Assembly: GCF_003052165.1 (NCBI RefSeq)
Contig: NZ_CP024869.1
Location: forward strand, 1,150,001-1,214,000
Reading direction: 5' to 3'
DNA length: 64,000 bases
DNA from: Dietzia sp. JS16-p6b
GTDB lineage: Bacteria; Actinomycetota; Actinomycetes; Mycobacteriales; Mycobacteriaceae
Shown: positions 35,387 to 45,283 of the stretch, in pieces
How the letters are laid out: each line of letters opens with the position of its first letter
Numbering within the stretch: position 1 is the first letter of the stretch
The notes under the pieces: generated by a model
What the model saw: only the letters and a program-made list of their open reading frames with translations
What the model was told of the DNA's origin: nothing
Databases searched by the model: none
Position numbers and translations under genes: made by a program

Positions 35387-36991
35387 CTAGCGGGGTCGTA
35401 GCCACACCGCGGTGTCCGGCGGCAGGATCTCACCTGCCCGGGTGTGCGAGTCGAGGGGTCCGGAGGCGAGGATGACCTCGCCCTCGGGGAGCGGTACCGA
35501 TCGCTCCGAGGCGTTGAGCGCACACACCACCCCGTCGTCGCGGCGGAACGCCAGGCACCCGGACGGCGCGCCGTACCACTCGACCGCCGCTGTGCTCGGG
35601 CCCCGCAAGGTCCGCCGGGTCTCGATGGCGGCCCGATACAACGACAGGGTGGAGTCCGGGTCCTCGAGCTGGGCCTCCACTGTCAGTGGGCCCCAGTCGC
35701 CCGGCATGGGGAGCCAGGTCCGATCGGCGGTCGAGAAACCGTAGGGAGGCCGGGTGCCCTCCCACGGCAGGGGGACGCGGCAGTGGTCCCGCCCCATCTC
35801 CGCGTGACCGCTGCGTTCCCAGGTGGGGTCGGTCAACCGGTCGTGGGGGATCGAGAAGTCGCTCGGCAGCCCCAGTTCGGACCCCTCGTAGATGAAGGAG
35901 ATCCCCGGCAGGGCCAGTTCCACCAGCAGCATCGCCCGGGCCCGGGCGATGCCGAGGGCGCCGTTGCCGTATCGGGTCACCTCGCGCACGACGTCGTGGT
36001 TGGACAACGCCCAGGTGGGGGCGGAGTCGGCGATCCGGGAGGCCTCGAGCGTCGCCTCGATGGCCTCGCGCACCGCGCCGGCCTCGAAGGGCGCGCCGGT
36101 GAGCGGGAAGTGGAACGCGAAATGTAGCTCGTCGGGGCGCAGGTACCGGGCGAACCGGTCGGCCGGGCCCACCCACACCTCTCCGAAGGTCGCCGCGCCC
36201 GGGTACTCGTCGACGACCGCACGGATCCGCCGGTGGACATCGTGGACGCCGGGCCGGTCCCATCGCGCGTCGCGCTCGTCGACGACGAGTTGGGCGATCT
36301 CCACGTCGTCAGGCAGGTCGGCCAGGTCGTCCGGTTTGGCCAGACCGTGCGCCACGTCGATCCGGAACCCGTCGACCCCCAGGTCGAGCCAGAAGCGCAG
36401 GGTCTGCTCGAGGTCGTCGCCCACGTCGGGGTGCGACCAGTCCAGGTCCGGCTGCTCGGGCGCGAAGAGGTGCAGGTACCACTGCCCGGGCGTCCCGTCC
36501 GGTTCGGTGATGCGCGTCCAGGCCGGCCCACCGAACACCGAGGGCCAGTTGTTGGGCGGCCTGGAGCCGTCGTCACCGAGGCCGTCGCGGAAGAAGTAGC
36601 GCTCGCGTTCCGGACTGCCCGGGCCGGCCCCCACCGCCGCCGCGAACCACGCGTGTTCGACGCTCGTGTGATTGGGCACCAGGTCCATGATCAGGACCAT
36701 CTGCGCGGCGTGCAGCGCCTCCACCAGTCGCCGCAGCGTCTCGACGTCACCGAACAGGGGGTCGACGTCCCGCGGGTCCGAGACGTCATAACCGTGGTCG
36801 GCGCCGGGGGACCTCATGATGGGGGACAGCCACACCCCGTCCACTCCCAGCAGTTCCAGGTAGCCGACGTGGTCGATCACCCCCTGTAGGTCGCCGTAGC
36901 CGTCCCCGTCGGCGTCGGCGAAGGAGCGCGGGTAGATCTGGTAGAGGACCATGTCCTCCCAGGGCCGCGTGGAGTGGGCCGGCGACGTCAC
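35387..36991 (-). CDS. GH13 alpha-glucosidase / oligo-1,6-glucosidase
   Basis: The 534-aa enzyme has the four GH13 regions: [19 protein letters not shown] (nucleophile Asp), FGEVWVG (acid/base Glu) and LSNHDVV (transition-state Asp). [21 protein letters not shown] at the N-terminus and domain B are typical of alpha-glucosidases and trehalulose-type hydrolases. It corresponds to AglA (Rv2471), also next to glbO. It hydrolyses alpha-glucosides in the cytoplasm, as there is no signal peptide. Its ATG overlaps the globin stop by 4 bp. Confidence 0.92.
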   Translation of the reverse strand: MTSPAHSTRPWEDMVLYQIYPRSFADADGDGYGDLQGVIDHVGYLELLGVDGVWLSPIMRSPGADHGYDVSDPRDVDPLFGDVETLRRLVEALHAAQMVLIMDLVPNHTSVEHAWFAAAVGAGPGSPERERYFFRDGLGDDGSRPPNNWPSVFGGPAWTRITEPDGTPGQWYLHLFAPEQPDLDWSHPDVGDDLEQTLRFWLDLGVDGFRIDVAHGLAKPDDLADLPDDVEIAQLVVDERDARWDRPGVHDVHRRIRAVVDEYPGAATFGEVWVGPADRFARYLRPDELHFAFHFPLTGAPFEAGAVREAIEATLEASRIADSAPTWALSNHDVVREVTRYGNGALGIARARAMLLVELALPGISFIYEGSELGLPSDFSIPHDRLTDPTWERSGHAEMGRDHCRVPLPWEGTRPPYGFSTADRTWLPMPGDWGPLTVEAQLEDPDSTLSLYRAAIETRRTLRGPSTAAVEWYGAPSGCLAFRRDDGVVCALNASERSVPLPEGEVILASGPLDSHTRAGEILPPDTAVWLRPR

Positions 36992-37383
36992 ATGCCCTCC
37001 GGGGTGTTGACCATCATGGCGGCGGCGCGGGTGAAGTACTCGACCATCGCCGCCCGGTGCTCGTCGTCCAGGGTCTCGCGGTCGATCGTGTCCACCGCGG
37101 CGAGCATGTGGGTGAGCCAGGCGTCATGCGCCGCCCGGTCGACACGGAACGGGTTGTGGCGCATCCGGAGTCGGGGGTGGCCGCGCTGCTCGGAGTAGGT
37201 GGTGGGGCCGCCCCAGTACTGCTCCAGGAACATCCGCATGCGGTCCTCGGCCGGACCCAGGTCCTCCTCCGGATACAGCGGCCGCAGCACCGGGTCGTCC
37301 GCGACCCGCAGGTAGAACTCGTGGACCAGCGCCCGGAAGGTCTCCGCGCCGCCGATCTCGTCGTAGAAGGTAGTGCCGCTCAT
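36988..37383 (-). CDS. glbO: Truncated hemoglobin, group II
   Basis: The 131-aa protein has the 2-on-2 globin pattern: [19 protein letters not shown] (A-B helices with B10 Tyr), [34 protein letters not shown], then [15 protein letters not shown] with the proximal His and G8 Trp typical of group II. It binds heme and O2/NO in the cytoplasm. ATG 37383 is chosen as it places the first helix as in homologs. It shares an operon with the glucosidase. Confidence 0.92.
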   Translation of the reverse strand: MSGTTFYDEIGGAETFRALVHEFYLRVADDPVLRPLYPEEDLGPAEDRMRMFLEQYWGGPTTYSEQRGHPRLRMRHNPFRVDRAAHDAWLTHMLAAVDTIDRETLDDEHRAAMVEYFTRAAAMMVNTPEGM

Positions 37384-37597
37384 GCCCCCCATCATGCCCG
37401 TGGGATCCGCCAGGGGGACCGATCCCACCACCCGTCGGCCCCGGTCGCCGGGGGCGACGCGGGCGAGGCGGCTGACCTGTGCGCGGCGATAGCACACGAA
37501 GTGTTCATCGAGGGTGCATCATCGTTGCAGGCGAGGTTCACTACGGACCCGGTCGCTGATGGTGGACTGGGCACGGGCAGATGAGTGGAGACCGACC

Positions 37598-38209
37598 ATG
37601 GGCACAGCCGTGCGCGAGAATTCGGAGTACCGACAACCGGGGTCACGAGCCCCCGTTCGACTCGAACGCGTCCCCGACCCGCACGTCCCGCTGACCGCCG
37701 CGCCGCGGGTCCTCCTGCTCAATGCCGGTTACGAGGCCCTCACAGCCCTTCCCGCTCGTCGCGCCGTGGTGATGCTGCTCGGCGGCAAAGCGGTGGTGGT
37801 CCATGACCACCCGGACGAGATCCTGGTCCGATCGGTCGACACGGCCGTCCGCGTGCCCTCGGTGATCATGCTCCGCGAGTACGTCCGCATCCCGTACCGT
37901 GCGCAGGTGCCCATGACGCGGGCCGCCCTGATGCACCGCGACTCCCACCGGTGCGGGTATTGCAACGCGCGCGCGACCACCATCGACCACGTGATCCCGC
38001 GCAGCCGCGGGGGCGCACACGAATGGGAGAACTGTGTGGCCTCCTGCGCGCCCTGCAACCACCGCAAAGCGGACAAGCTCCTCTCCGAGCTGGGATGGGA
38101 GCTCCGGGTTCCGCTGGTGGCACCGAGGGGCCGGACGTGGCGGCTCGTGTCCCAACTGCGCGAGATCGGCCCGTACTGGGAGGACTACCTGTACCTCGAC
38201 GCCGCCTGA
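37598..38209 (+). CDS. HNH endonuclease-domain protein
   Basis: The 203-aa protein has a C-terminal HNH site: HRCGYCNARATTIDHVIPRS, then NCVASCAPCNHRKADK, with two Zn-binding CxxC pairs and the catalytic His in TIDHV. The N-terminal ~90 residues (VLLLNAGYEALTALPARRAV) are the conserved extension of the actinobacterial family found next to glbO (Rv2469c-like). It is universal in these bacteria, so DNA repair or RNA processing seems more likely than restriction. ATG 37598 was chosen for the conserved length. Confidence 0.88.
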   Translation: MGTAVRENSEYRQPGSRAPVRLERVPDPHVPLTAAPRVLLLNAGYEALTALPARRAVVMLLGGKAVVVHDHPDEILVRSVDTAVRVPSVIMLREYVRIPYRAQVPMTRAALMHRDSHRCGYCNARATTIDHVIPRSRGGAHEWENCVASCAPCNHRKADKLLSELGWELRVPLVAPRGRTWRLVSQLREIGPYWEDYLYLDAA

Positions 38210-38345
38210 GGGCCATCCGGCACGTGCCCGCGGGCCCGACCACCGAGGTGGTTACGGTGTGAGGTATGCCTGATTCTCCGCTTACTGCCGACAATGCGTC
38301 CGCCGGGGCCCGGTCGGTCGGAACGACGGCGGAGCATCACGCTCG

Positions 38346-39272
38346 ATGAGTCTGTGGGAATCGGTCCTCCTGGGAGCGATCCAGGGACTCTTCATGTTCA
38401 TCCCGGTGAGCTCGTCCAGCCACCTGGTGCTGGCGCAGCAATGGCTGGCGGCCGAAGGGTCGCCTCTGCCCGCGCCGGACACCCCGGAGATGATCCTCTA
38501 CAACCTGGTGGTGCACCTCGGCACGATGGTCTCCGTCGTCGTGGTGATGTGGCGACCGCTCACGCGCCTGCTCAACGGCATCTGGCGCGAACTGGGGCTG
38601 TGGCGTCGCAGGCGCACGCTGCGTCACCTGATCCATCTGCGGCTCGCGCTGCTGGGCCTGCTGACCACGGCGATCACCGGGGTCCTGGGGCTGGTCATCC
38701 GCGCCTACGGCACCGACGTCTTCGTCACGCCGTGGGCTGTGGCGCTGATGCTGCTGATCACCGGCGTCGTGCTCTGGTGGTCGGACTCGGTCAAGACGAC
38801 CTGGCGCGGGGCCACCCAGATGACGGTGCTGGTCGCCGTGGTGATCGGTGTCGCCCAGGCGGCGGCGCTCTTTCCCGGCCTGAGCCGGTCTGGGCTGACC
38901 ATCGCCGCGGCGCTGGCTCTGGGTATGCACCGGCCACTGGCAGCGCAGTTCAGCTTCTTCGTCGCCATACCCACCATCCTCGCCGCCACCGGCGTGCAGT
39001 CGCTGAGCCTGCTCGATCCCGCCGCCTTCGACGGCGGGCTCTCGCTCGGGTGGCAGGACTACGTGCTGGGATTCGTGGTGGCCGCCGTCGTCGGTGCGGG
39101 AGCGCTGTGGTTGGTGCTACGGCTGCTCTATCGCGGGCATTTCCGGGTCTTCGCGGTGTACGTGGTGGCCCTGGCGCTGTTCGTCCTGATCACCCAGCCG
39201 GACTTCGGTGACGCCCCGCCGGTGGATCAACTGCCGCTCGATCAGGATCAGGTCGCCCTTCACCACCAGTGA
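38346..39272 (+). CDS. uppP: Undecaprenyl-diphosphatase
   Basis: The 308-aa membrane protein has the BacA/UppP signatures PVSSSSHLVL near residue 20 and FPGLSRSGLTIAAALALGM near residue 180, with E-rich motif at the start of helix 1 (LLGAIQGLFMFIPV; the usual Glu is Gln here). About eight membrane helices are visible. It recycles undecaprenyl diphosphate for peptidoglycan and arabinogalactan synthesis. Start ATG 38346; the C-terminal tail is slightly longer than usual. Confidence 0.9.
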   Translation: MSLWESVLLGAIQGLFMFIPVSSSSHLVLAQQWLAAEGSPLPAPDTPEMILYNLVVHLGTMVSVVVVMWRPLTRLLNGIWRELGLWRRRRTLRHLIHLRLALLGLLTTAITGVLGLVIRAYGTDVFVTPWAVALMLLITGVVLWWSDSVKTTWRGATQMTVLVAVVIGVAQAAALFPGLSRSGLTIAAALALGMHRPLAAQFSFFVAIPTILAATGVQSLSLLDPAAFDGGLSLGWQDYVLGFVVAAVVGAGALWLVLRLLYRGHFRVFAVYVVALALFVLITQPDFGDAPPVDQLPLDQDQVALHHQ

Positions 39273-39419
39273 GCTCCGGTGCGACTGCCGGGGGTCAAGT
39301 CCGTGGGGAGCCCCGCGCGCAGGGCAGCACCCCACGGCAGCACCCGGGCCGCTCGACCCCAGACCCGTGATCGCGCGGCCTCCGGGCGTCCTGACCAGCC
39401 CGTCTGTTATCGTCCACAG

Positions 39420-39600
39420 TGGAACCGACCGCATCCGGCTTCCCTTGACGGGGACGATCGGATGCCAGGGAACCCGGTGAGATTCCGGGACTGGCGCGCA
39501 GCGGTGTGGGGTACCGAACCGACAGGATGCCACTGGAATTCGTTCCGGGAAGGCGTCGGGGAGGGCTGATCCCGAGTCCGAATACCTGTCGGTTCCGCGA
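39420..39600 (+). promoter_or_regulatory. Cobalamin (AdoCbl) riboswitch
   Basis: Conserved pieces appear in order: GCCAGGGAACCCGGTGAGAT, TCCGGGACTGGCGCGCAGCG (the GCTG-CCGCAACGG core, with changes), GATGCCACTGG, CCGGGAAGGCGTCGGGGAG, and the B12-box-like GAGTCCGAATACCTGTC near 39574. The last segment also pairs with ACCGACAGG (39517-39525). It ends ~50 bp before the FhuF-like start, so it likely controls the whole four-gene operon. Boundaries are approximate. Confidence 0.85.
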
Positions 39601-39647
39601 CATCCGAGCGAACCTCGCGCACAGGTTCCGAAGAGACAAGGCCACCC

Positions 39648-40457
39648 GTGTACTCCACGTATGGGCCCGTCGGCATGGGGATCAGCGCCCTGGCCGAGCG
39701 GGCGCTCGAGGCATCGCCCGTCCCTCATCGATCTCGACCCGACCCCGGCGACCCGGACTGGCGGAGCGTCACCGAGCTCTGCGAACCCGCGACATGGCAG
39801 GAGCTCGGTCGGCGATACTCCCACAGTCTGGGGACCCCGCACGCGGCGCCCGGGCTACTGTGCTCGCTCCAGCACTACGCCGGCCGGGCTCTCGGCCTCA
39901 TGGTGGCGGCGTGGTGTGCGGACGGGACACTCCTGCATCCGGGCCATGACCGCTGGTGGGCACTGATCGACCGCGCCGGCGCGACACTCCAGGTGTCGCT
40001 GCCCGACACTCCGGTTCTCGGTCGCGAGCAGGACCCCGGCGCACTGGTCGACAGCATCCGGAGTCACGTCGATCCCCTGGTGGATGCGTGCGTGGACGCC
40101 GGCACCGTCACACGCAGGGCCGCTCTCGGGGGAATCGCGGCCTCGTGCGCTGGCGCATTCGGGGCCGCGTACCGGACCGTGGGGGGTCCACGGCGACGCG
40201 CGGTCGAGACGGACGCCGACGTCGTCACCGGCGCGTTCTCCGATCGACCGCTGGTGACGATGATCCGCTTGGGTGGCACGCCCGCGTTGGTGCACGACCG
40301 GCATTCGTGCTGTCTCATCCGGTTGGGAGCGCAGAGGTCCGAGTGTGACTCGTGTCCCCGGGTCCCCGAGGCGCAGCGGCGTTCGCGGCAACGGCACCGG
40401 CAAGAGCAACGGTTGCGGCGGGACCGTGGAGGCGTCCCAGGGAAGAGCACCCGATGA
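39648..40457 (+). CDS. FhuF-like [2Fe-2S] protein in a cobalamin-controlled operon
   Basis: The 269-aa protein starts at GTG 39648. The middle (TWQELGRRYSHSLGTPHAAP, GRALGLMVAAWCADG) and the C-terminal cluster motif CCLIRLGAQRSECDSCPR fit FhuF-type ferric-siderophore reductases, whose four Cys hold a 2Fe-2S cluster. The tail is very basic. It is the first gene after the cobalamin riboswitch and overlaps the permease start by 4 bp. A role as reductase of cob(III)alamin after uptake is a plausible inference; the alternative is iron-siderophore reduction. Confidence 0.75.
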   Translation: MYSTYGPVGMGISALAERALEASPVPHRSRPDPGDPDWRSVTELCEPATWQELGRRYSHSLGTPHAAPGLLCSLQHYAGRALGLMVAAWCADGTLLHPGHDRWWALIDRAGATLQVSLPDTPVLGREQDPGALVDSIRSHVDPLVDACVDAGTVTRRAALGGIAASCAGAFGAAYRTVGGPRRRAVETDADVVTGAFSDRPLVTMIRLGGTPALVHDRHSCCLIRLGAQRSECDSCPRVPEAQRRSRQRHRQEQRLRRDRGGVPGKSTR

Positions 40458-41566
40458 CGGGCCTCGGGGTGGGCGTTCGTCCGAGCCGTCGGTCGCGGCC
40501 TGTCACCGACGCGGGCTCGGCCTCGTTCCGTACCGCCCGCAGGCTCCCGCCTGTCCCACTGGCGATCGTGCTCACCGCCCTGACGGCCATCAGCGTGGTC
40601 AGCTCGGTCGCCTTCGGTGCCGAGCACATCCCGGTCGGCGACGTGTGGCGGACGGTATGGGCGGCGATCACCGGCGGCGAGGCCGAGCGTGCGCACTCCA
40701 TCATCATCCTCGACCTGCGGCTTCCCCGGTCGGTGCTCGCCGCGGTGGTGGGTGCGGGTCTCGCGCTCGCCGGAGCTGCGATGCAGACCCTCGTACGCAA
40801 TCCCCTGGCCGACCCGTACCTCCTCGGGGTATCGGCGGGGGCCGCGGTGGGTGCCACCGCGGTGATCACGCTCGGCGTCTTCGGCGGTCTCGGCGTGTGG
40901 GCGCTGTCCGGGGGGGCGTTGCTCGGCGCGTTGGGAGCGACCGTGCTCGTCTATGCGGTCGCGAGCGCCACGGGTGGGCTCACCGCGCTGCGGCTGATTC
41001 TCGCCGGAGTCGTGTTGTCGGCGGCGTTCACCGCGGTGTCGTCGTTCATGGTCTTCGTGGCCACAGACTCGCGGGCGGCCGAGACGGTCATGCACTGGAT
41101 GCTCGGCAGCGTCGCCGGGGCGACGTGGTCCACGGTGCCCCTCGCGGCGGGAGTCGTCGCGGTGGCTCTGGTGAGCGGGCTGCTCCTGCACTCGTGGCTC
41201 GACGCGTACGCGACCGGGTCCGACACGGCGGCCTCGCTCGGGGTGCCGGTGCGCGCGCTCCGGATCGGGCTGTTCGTCGCGCAGGGCCTGCTGGTGGGGG
41301 TTCTCGTGGCCGTGGCCGGGGGCGTCGGATTCGTGGGTTTGATCATCCCCCACGCCGCCCGCCTCGTCGTGGGTGCCACGCATCGCGCGATGCTGCCCGT
41401 CGCCGCGGCGGGGGGAGCACTCTTCCTGGTGTGGGTGGACGTGGTATCCCGGGTGATCGCCGCCCCCCAGGAGATGCCGCTCGGAATCGTCACAGGGATC
41501 ATCGGTGCGCCGATCTTCCTGCTGCTCATGGGACGCCGCGCCTACACGTTCGGGAGCGCCTCGTGA
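40454..41566 (+). CDS. btuC: Cobalamin-type ABC importer, FecCD/BtuC permease
   Basis: The 370-aa protein has about ten membrane helices and FecCD motifs: LDLRLPRSVLAAVVGAGLAL, QTLVRNPLADPYLLGVSAGA, GFVGLIIPHAARLVVG. It forms the channel of type II importers for B12 or siderophores. The upstream cobalamin riboswitch favours a corrinoid. ATG 40454 overlaps the FhuF-like stop and the stop overlaps the ATPase GTG. Confidence 0.85.
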   Translation: MTGLGVGVRPSRRSRPVTDAGSASFRTARRLPPVPLAIVLTALTAISVVSSVAFGAEHIPVGDVWRTVWAAITGGEAERAHSIIILDLRLPRSVLAAVVGAGLALAGAAMQTLVRNPLADPYLLGVSAGAAVGATAVITLGVFGGLGVWALSGGALLGALGATVLVYAVASATGGLTALRLILAGVVLSAAFTAVSSFMVFVATDSRAAETVMHWMLGSVAGATWSTVPLAAGVVAVALVSGLLLHSWLDAYATGSDTAASLGVPVRALRIGLFVAQGLLVGVLVAVAGGVGFVGLIIPHAARLVVGATHRAMLPVAAAGGALFLVWVDVVSRVIAAPQEMPLGIVTGIIGAPIFLLLMGRRAYTFGSAS

Positions 41567-42378
41567 CGGGGGCGGGCGCCGTGCGCCTGGTCGCGGACGA
41601 CTTGTCCTGTGCGAGGGGCAGGCGGATCGTCGTCTCCGGCGTTCATCTCGAGGTGCCGTCCGGATCGCGGCTCGCGCTGGTCGGTCCGAACGGCGCGGGA
41701 AAATCGACACTGCTCAGGGTGCTGGCGGGTCTGGACGCCCCGGTCTCGGGTTCGGTGACCGTGGACGGGGTCGACGTGCACAGGATGCGGTCCCGGCAGC
41801 GGGCACGGCTGATCGCGGTCCAGGGTCAGGAGGAGGCGCCCTCGGCTGAACTCACCCTGTCGGAGGCCGTGGCCCTCGGACGGACTCCGCATCGCACGCC
41901 ATGGGCGTTGGGGGAGGAAGGCGAGCAGGACATCGTCGAGCAGGCGCTGCGGACGGTGGGCCTGGCCGGGCGTGGCGACCAGTCCTGTACGAGACTCTCC
42001 GGCGGTGAACGCCACCGGGTGGTGCTCGCGCGGACTCTGGCCCAGCGCACCCCGATGCTCATGCTCGACGAACCCACCAACCACCTCGACGCCGCCTGGC
42101 GGCTGCGATTGATGGACGCGCTCGAGACGCTGCGTTCCACCGTCGTGGCCGCCATCCACGACCTCGACCTGGTCCTGCGGTACTTCGATGCGGTCGCCGT
42201 CGTCGATGACGGCGGCATCGTCGCGTACGGGCCGCCCGTCGAGACATTCACCGCCGAGCTCCTCGACGAGGTCTTCGGCGTCCACGGCTACATCGTCGCC
42301 CACCCCCGCACCGGCCGACCCCACCTCCTCCTCGGAGACGCGGTCGCCACCACTACAGAAGGCAGGACCTACCCATGA
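41563..42378 (+). CDS. btuD: Cobalamin-type ABC importer, ATPase
   Basis: The 271-aa ATPase starts at GTG 41563 overlapping the permease stop. Motifs are LALVGPNGAGKSTLLR, RLSGGERHRVVLARTLA and MLMLDEPTNHLDAAW, then H-loop AIHDLDL. It is of the FepC/BtuD group and powers the FecCD permease. Its stop overlaps the ATG of the binding protein. Confidence 0.85.
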   Translation: MTGAGAVRLVADDLSCARGRRIVVSGVHLEVPSGSRLALVGPNGAGKSTLLRVLAGLDAPVSGSVTVDGVDVHRMRSRQRARLIAVQGQEEAPSAELTLSEAVALGRTPHRTPWALGEEGEQDIVEQALRTVGLAGRGDQSCTRLSGGERHRVVLARTLAQRTPMLMLDEPTNHLDAAWRLRLMDALETLRSTVVAAIHDLDLVLRYFDAVAVVDDGGIVAYGPPVETFTAELLDEVFGVHGYIVAHPRTGRPHLLLGDAVATTTEGRTYP

Positions 42379-43448
42379 CACGTCCGATCATCACCGCAGG
42401 ACCCGTCCTGGCGGTGACGCTGGCGCTCCTCTCCGCCTGCGGTTCCGACGCCGCCGCACCCGGCGGCGGCGGTCCCGGGGGCGAGGTCACCGTGGTCAAC
42501 TGCGGGGAAGAGGTCACCTACCCCGAGACGGTGGACGAACTGTTCGCGTATGACCCGGGCATCATCTCGATCGCGCTGGCCGCCGGTGCCCGCGACCAGA
42601 TCACCGCGGTGGCCGCGGCGTCCAAGGACGAGGACCTGCTGCGGTTGGCGTACGGCGACCAGATCGACGGACTCAACGAGGTCACCGAACAGGGTCCGAC
42701 CCTGGAGAACGTGGTCGCGGCGCAACCCGACGTCGTCTTCGCCGGGTGGAACTACGGGTTCTCCGAGTCACGAGGACTGACCCCGGAGATCCTCGCCGGA
42801 CACGATATCGGGGTCTATCAGCTCACGGAGGCGTGCCGCCAGACCGAGGGCGAAGCCCAGCGCGGGACCATGGACCCGTGGGACGCGCTCGACACCGACC
42901 TCCGCAACATCGGCATCATCACCGGGAACGCCGACGCGGGCGCAGCAGCCGCGGACGAGGTGGCCGAGCGGGTGGACGCTCTTCGCGCCCTTCCCGCCCC
43001 GCAGGACGCACCGACGGTGTTCCTGGTCGACAGCACGAGTGACACCATCCTGTCGTCCGGCTCGTTCGGCGGTCCACAGGGGATCATCGACGCGGCGGGG
43101 GCGCGAAATGCCACCGAGGACGTCGCCGACACCTGGACCAGCATCAGCTGGGAACGCCTCGCTGCCGAGGATCCGGATGTGATCGCGTTCGTCGAGTACG
43201 GCGAGCAGACCGTGGAGGACAAGATCGCCGCGCTCAAGGCTCACCCCGCCAGCCGTGGTCTCAAAGCCGTACGCGAGAACCGCTTCGTCAACCTCCCCTA
43301 CGGCATGTGGGTGTCGAGCCCCCTCAACGTCGACGCGGCCGAGACGATCCGCGCAGTCCTGGAGAAGCACGGGCTCGTACCCCACACGGGCCTGACCCCC
43401 GGGCTGGACGTGTCCGAGCTCGGACTCGGGGGCAACGACTGGCTCTGA
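42375..43448 (+). CDS. btuF: Cobalamin-type ABC importer, substrate-binding lipoprotein
   Basis: The 357-aa lipoprotein has a signal peptide ending LALLSAC. The mature part has the BtuF/FepB fold with the long connecting helix (MDPWDALDTDLRNIGIITGN), PDVVFAGWNYG and AEDPDVIAFVEYGE. It would capture a corrinoid (or Fe-chelate) outside the membrane. It closes the four-gene riboswitch operon. Trp-rich binding-site residues (GWNYGFSE, YGMWVSSP) suit a large planar ligand. Confidence 0.83.
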   Translation: MTRPIITAGPVLAVTLALLSACGSDAAAPGGGGPGGEVTVVNCGEEVTYPETVDELFAYDPGIISIALAAGARDQITAVAAASKDEDLLRLAYGDQIDGLNEVTEQGPTLENVVAAQPDVVFAGWNYGFSESRGLTPEILAGHDIGVYQLTEACRQTEGEAQRGTMDPWDALDTDLRNIGIITGNADAGAAAADEVAERVDALRALPAPQDAPTVFLVDSTSDTILSSGSFGGPQGIIDAAGARNATEDVADTWTSISWERLAAEDPDVIAFVEYGEQTVEDKIAALKAHPASRGLKAVRENRFVNLPYGMWVSSPLNVDAAETIRAVLEKHGLVPHTGLTPGLDVSELGLGGNDWL

Positions 43449-43519
43449 ACCGGCAGATCGCAGCAGGGGCGGCAGGAGTGGGTGGGGACGTGTCGAGACG
43501 GCCCACGTGTCCGGGCCGA

Positions 43520-45190
43520 TTACCGGGTTGTTCCCGGACGCGGCGTCGAGGAGCCGACGGCGATTTCGTCGACTCCCTGGCCGGAGCGTGCGTCGGGGCG
43601 AATCCAGCGCACTCGGCCCGGAGATCGTAGGTGGAGGTCGATGGTGTGACTCGCCGCGCCGTCCGGTGTGACCGTGACGCGACCGGCCGCGGTCCAGGTG
43701 GCGCCGTCCGGGGTGGTCACGATATCGGCTCTCCGACTGCTGGCCCGGGCCCGTGCGATGGTGGTCTCGTCGTGGACGGGTACGAGTTCGTCGTCGACCA
43801 CCTCGCGGACCCGGAAGCTGTCCGGGCCGCCGCCTCGAAGCGCGCCATATCGCTCGGTCACCTGGGTGGTCAATCCCGGGTAGGTCAGGACGAAAAGGCG
43901 GTCGTCGACGAGGACGGTGTCGTCCCCGCCGTCGGTAGATACACGCCGCAGTGTCACTCCGGCCCGGTCGTTGTGATCGCAGCGGACGATCTCGTCTCCA
44001 GCGGTGATCCAACACCCCTCGCGGTCGGCATGGACTGCGCGAGTCCACATGGCGGCGGGCGGCTCGATCACCAGCGGCAGGAGGTACTCGGTGACGAGTG
44101 GCGGCGTGGATGCGGTGTCGATGTGGAGCAGAACCGGGTCGGACTTGTCCACCACCCACACGTCGTTCCCGCTGACGGAGATCGCTCCGGCGTCAAAACG
44201 GGTGGCAGGCTCAGGGACGTCATCGAGATCGAGGTCCACGAGGACTCCGGTGGGGTGGAAGGTCTGGCTGCCGGGCGGGACTCGCCAGTCGGGCCAATAG
44301 TGATCGGGCTGGCGGTCCGGGTCGCTCACCCGCTCGGTGCCGGGGACGGGTTGCTGTCCACTGCCAGTGTTCTCGTACTCTTGCTCGACCAGCTGCAGGC
44401 GCCGAACCCTGCCCGTCGTCGTGTCGGGATGCCCGGGCAGAGCTCTGACGAGGTCCGGGCAGAGACGGCCGTCCAGTCGAACGCGCCCGGAGAACGGTGC
44501 GTGGTGGAGCCACCGTGCGGTCCAGCCGTCACCGGCGACCGAGATCGGCCATGTCAGATAACCCTCGCGGTCCAGGCCCGGGGACATCCCGTGGACGGGG
44601 TGCACGGTGACGTGGAAGGTATCGACTCCCACAGCCGAGGGAGGGACGTCCGTCTCGAACAGCAGAGTCACGCTGATGACCTCTCCCACGGCCAATGGCG
44701 GCAGTGTCCCCTCCATGAAGATCGCGCTCGGGACGAACATCGAGAGTGTGTGATCCGGGGAGCTGCGATGCGCTGTGGACTCGCGCGCATCTGACGAGCC
44801 GGGGGAGGCGGCCGTTGACCTACGTTCGTCGCGCACCTCGGCGACACCGGACACTTCGATACGTAGGTCGGCGACCAGCGCATCCCCGACGCGTTCGGAT
44901 TCTGCAGCCGCCTCGGCGGACTTCCACCCCGTCTCGGGGATCACGTTGGACTCCCAGTGCCTCATCCACCCAGCCAACCTGCGGGAGAGTGACTCCGAGA
45001 GCCCATAATCCTCCGGATCCATCGCGTACTTGTCGGTCCCGCTCTCCCACAGCGGGTGCTCACGGCCGTAGTCGGGAAAGAACCGGATGACCCGCTTGTC
45101 GCCGTCTGTCGCATAGACGGACTCCCATTGCTCCTCCACGTGCCGTCCCCCCACCCGCTGGCCTGTGAGGTAACCTACGGGTTCGACCAT
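43520..45190 (-). CDS. Hypothetical 556-aa protein
   Basis: The protein is acidic, Trp-containing and apparently soluble, without signal peptide or membrane helix. The N-terminal ~150 residues are mixed helical (WESGTDKYAMDPEDYGLSES, LAGWMRHWESNVIPETGW). The C-terminal ~250 residues show short repeated beta-strand patterns (DVWVVDKSDPVLLHID, GCWITAGDEIVRCDH, DDTVLVDDRLFVLTYPG, ATWTAAGRVTVTPDG), suggesting a beta-propeller. I recognise no family. It converges on the btuF-like gene and a TetR regulator gene lies just downstream of nothing else, so context gives no clue. Confidence 0.6.
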   Translation of the reverse strand: MVEPVGYLTGQRVGGRHVEEQWESVYATDGDKRVIRFFPDYGREHPLWESGTDKYAMDPEDYGLSESLSRRLAGWMRHWESNVIPETGWKSAEAAAESERVGDALVADLRIEVSGVAEVRDERRSTAASPGSSDARESTAHRSSPDHTLSMFVPSAIFMEGTLPPLAVGEVISVTLLFETDVPPSAVGVDTFHVTVHPVHGMSPGLDREGYLTWPISVAGDGWTARWLHHAPFSGRVRLDGRLCPDLVRALPGHPDTTTGRVRRLQLVEQEYENTGSGQQPVPGTERVSDPDRQPDHYWPDWRVPPGSQTFHPTGVLVDLDLDDVPEPATRFDAGAISVSGNDVWVVDKSDPVLLHIDTASTPPLVTEYLLPLVIEPPAAMWTRAVHADREGCWITAGDEIVRCDHNDRAGVTLRRVSTDGGDDTVLVDDRLFVLTYPGLTTQVTERYGALRGGGPDSFRVREVVDDELVPVHDETTIARARASSRRADIVTTPDGATWTAAGRVTVTPDGAASHTIDLHLRSPGRVRWIRPDARSGQGVDEIAVGSSTPRPGTTR

Positions 45191-45283
45191 CGCGTGGTCG
45201 GTGATCAGATGTCGAGGGCGGGACTGTGACCATCTGATGGAGAGGAGGTCACCTTCGGCTCCCGGTGGGCCGACGAGCGCGGA

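Noticed and set aside
37598-38209. HNH protein as restriction partner of the orphan methyltransferase
   Set aside because: The HNH protein is of a universally conserved actinobacterial type next to glbO and is separated by the glucosidase and globin genes on the other strand.
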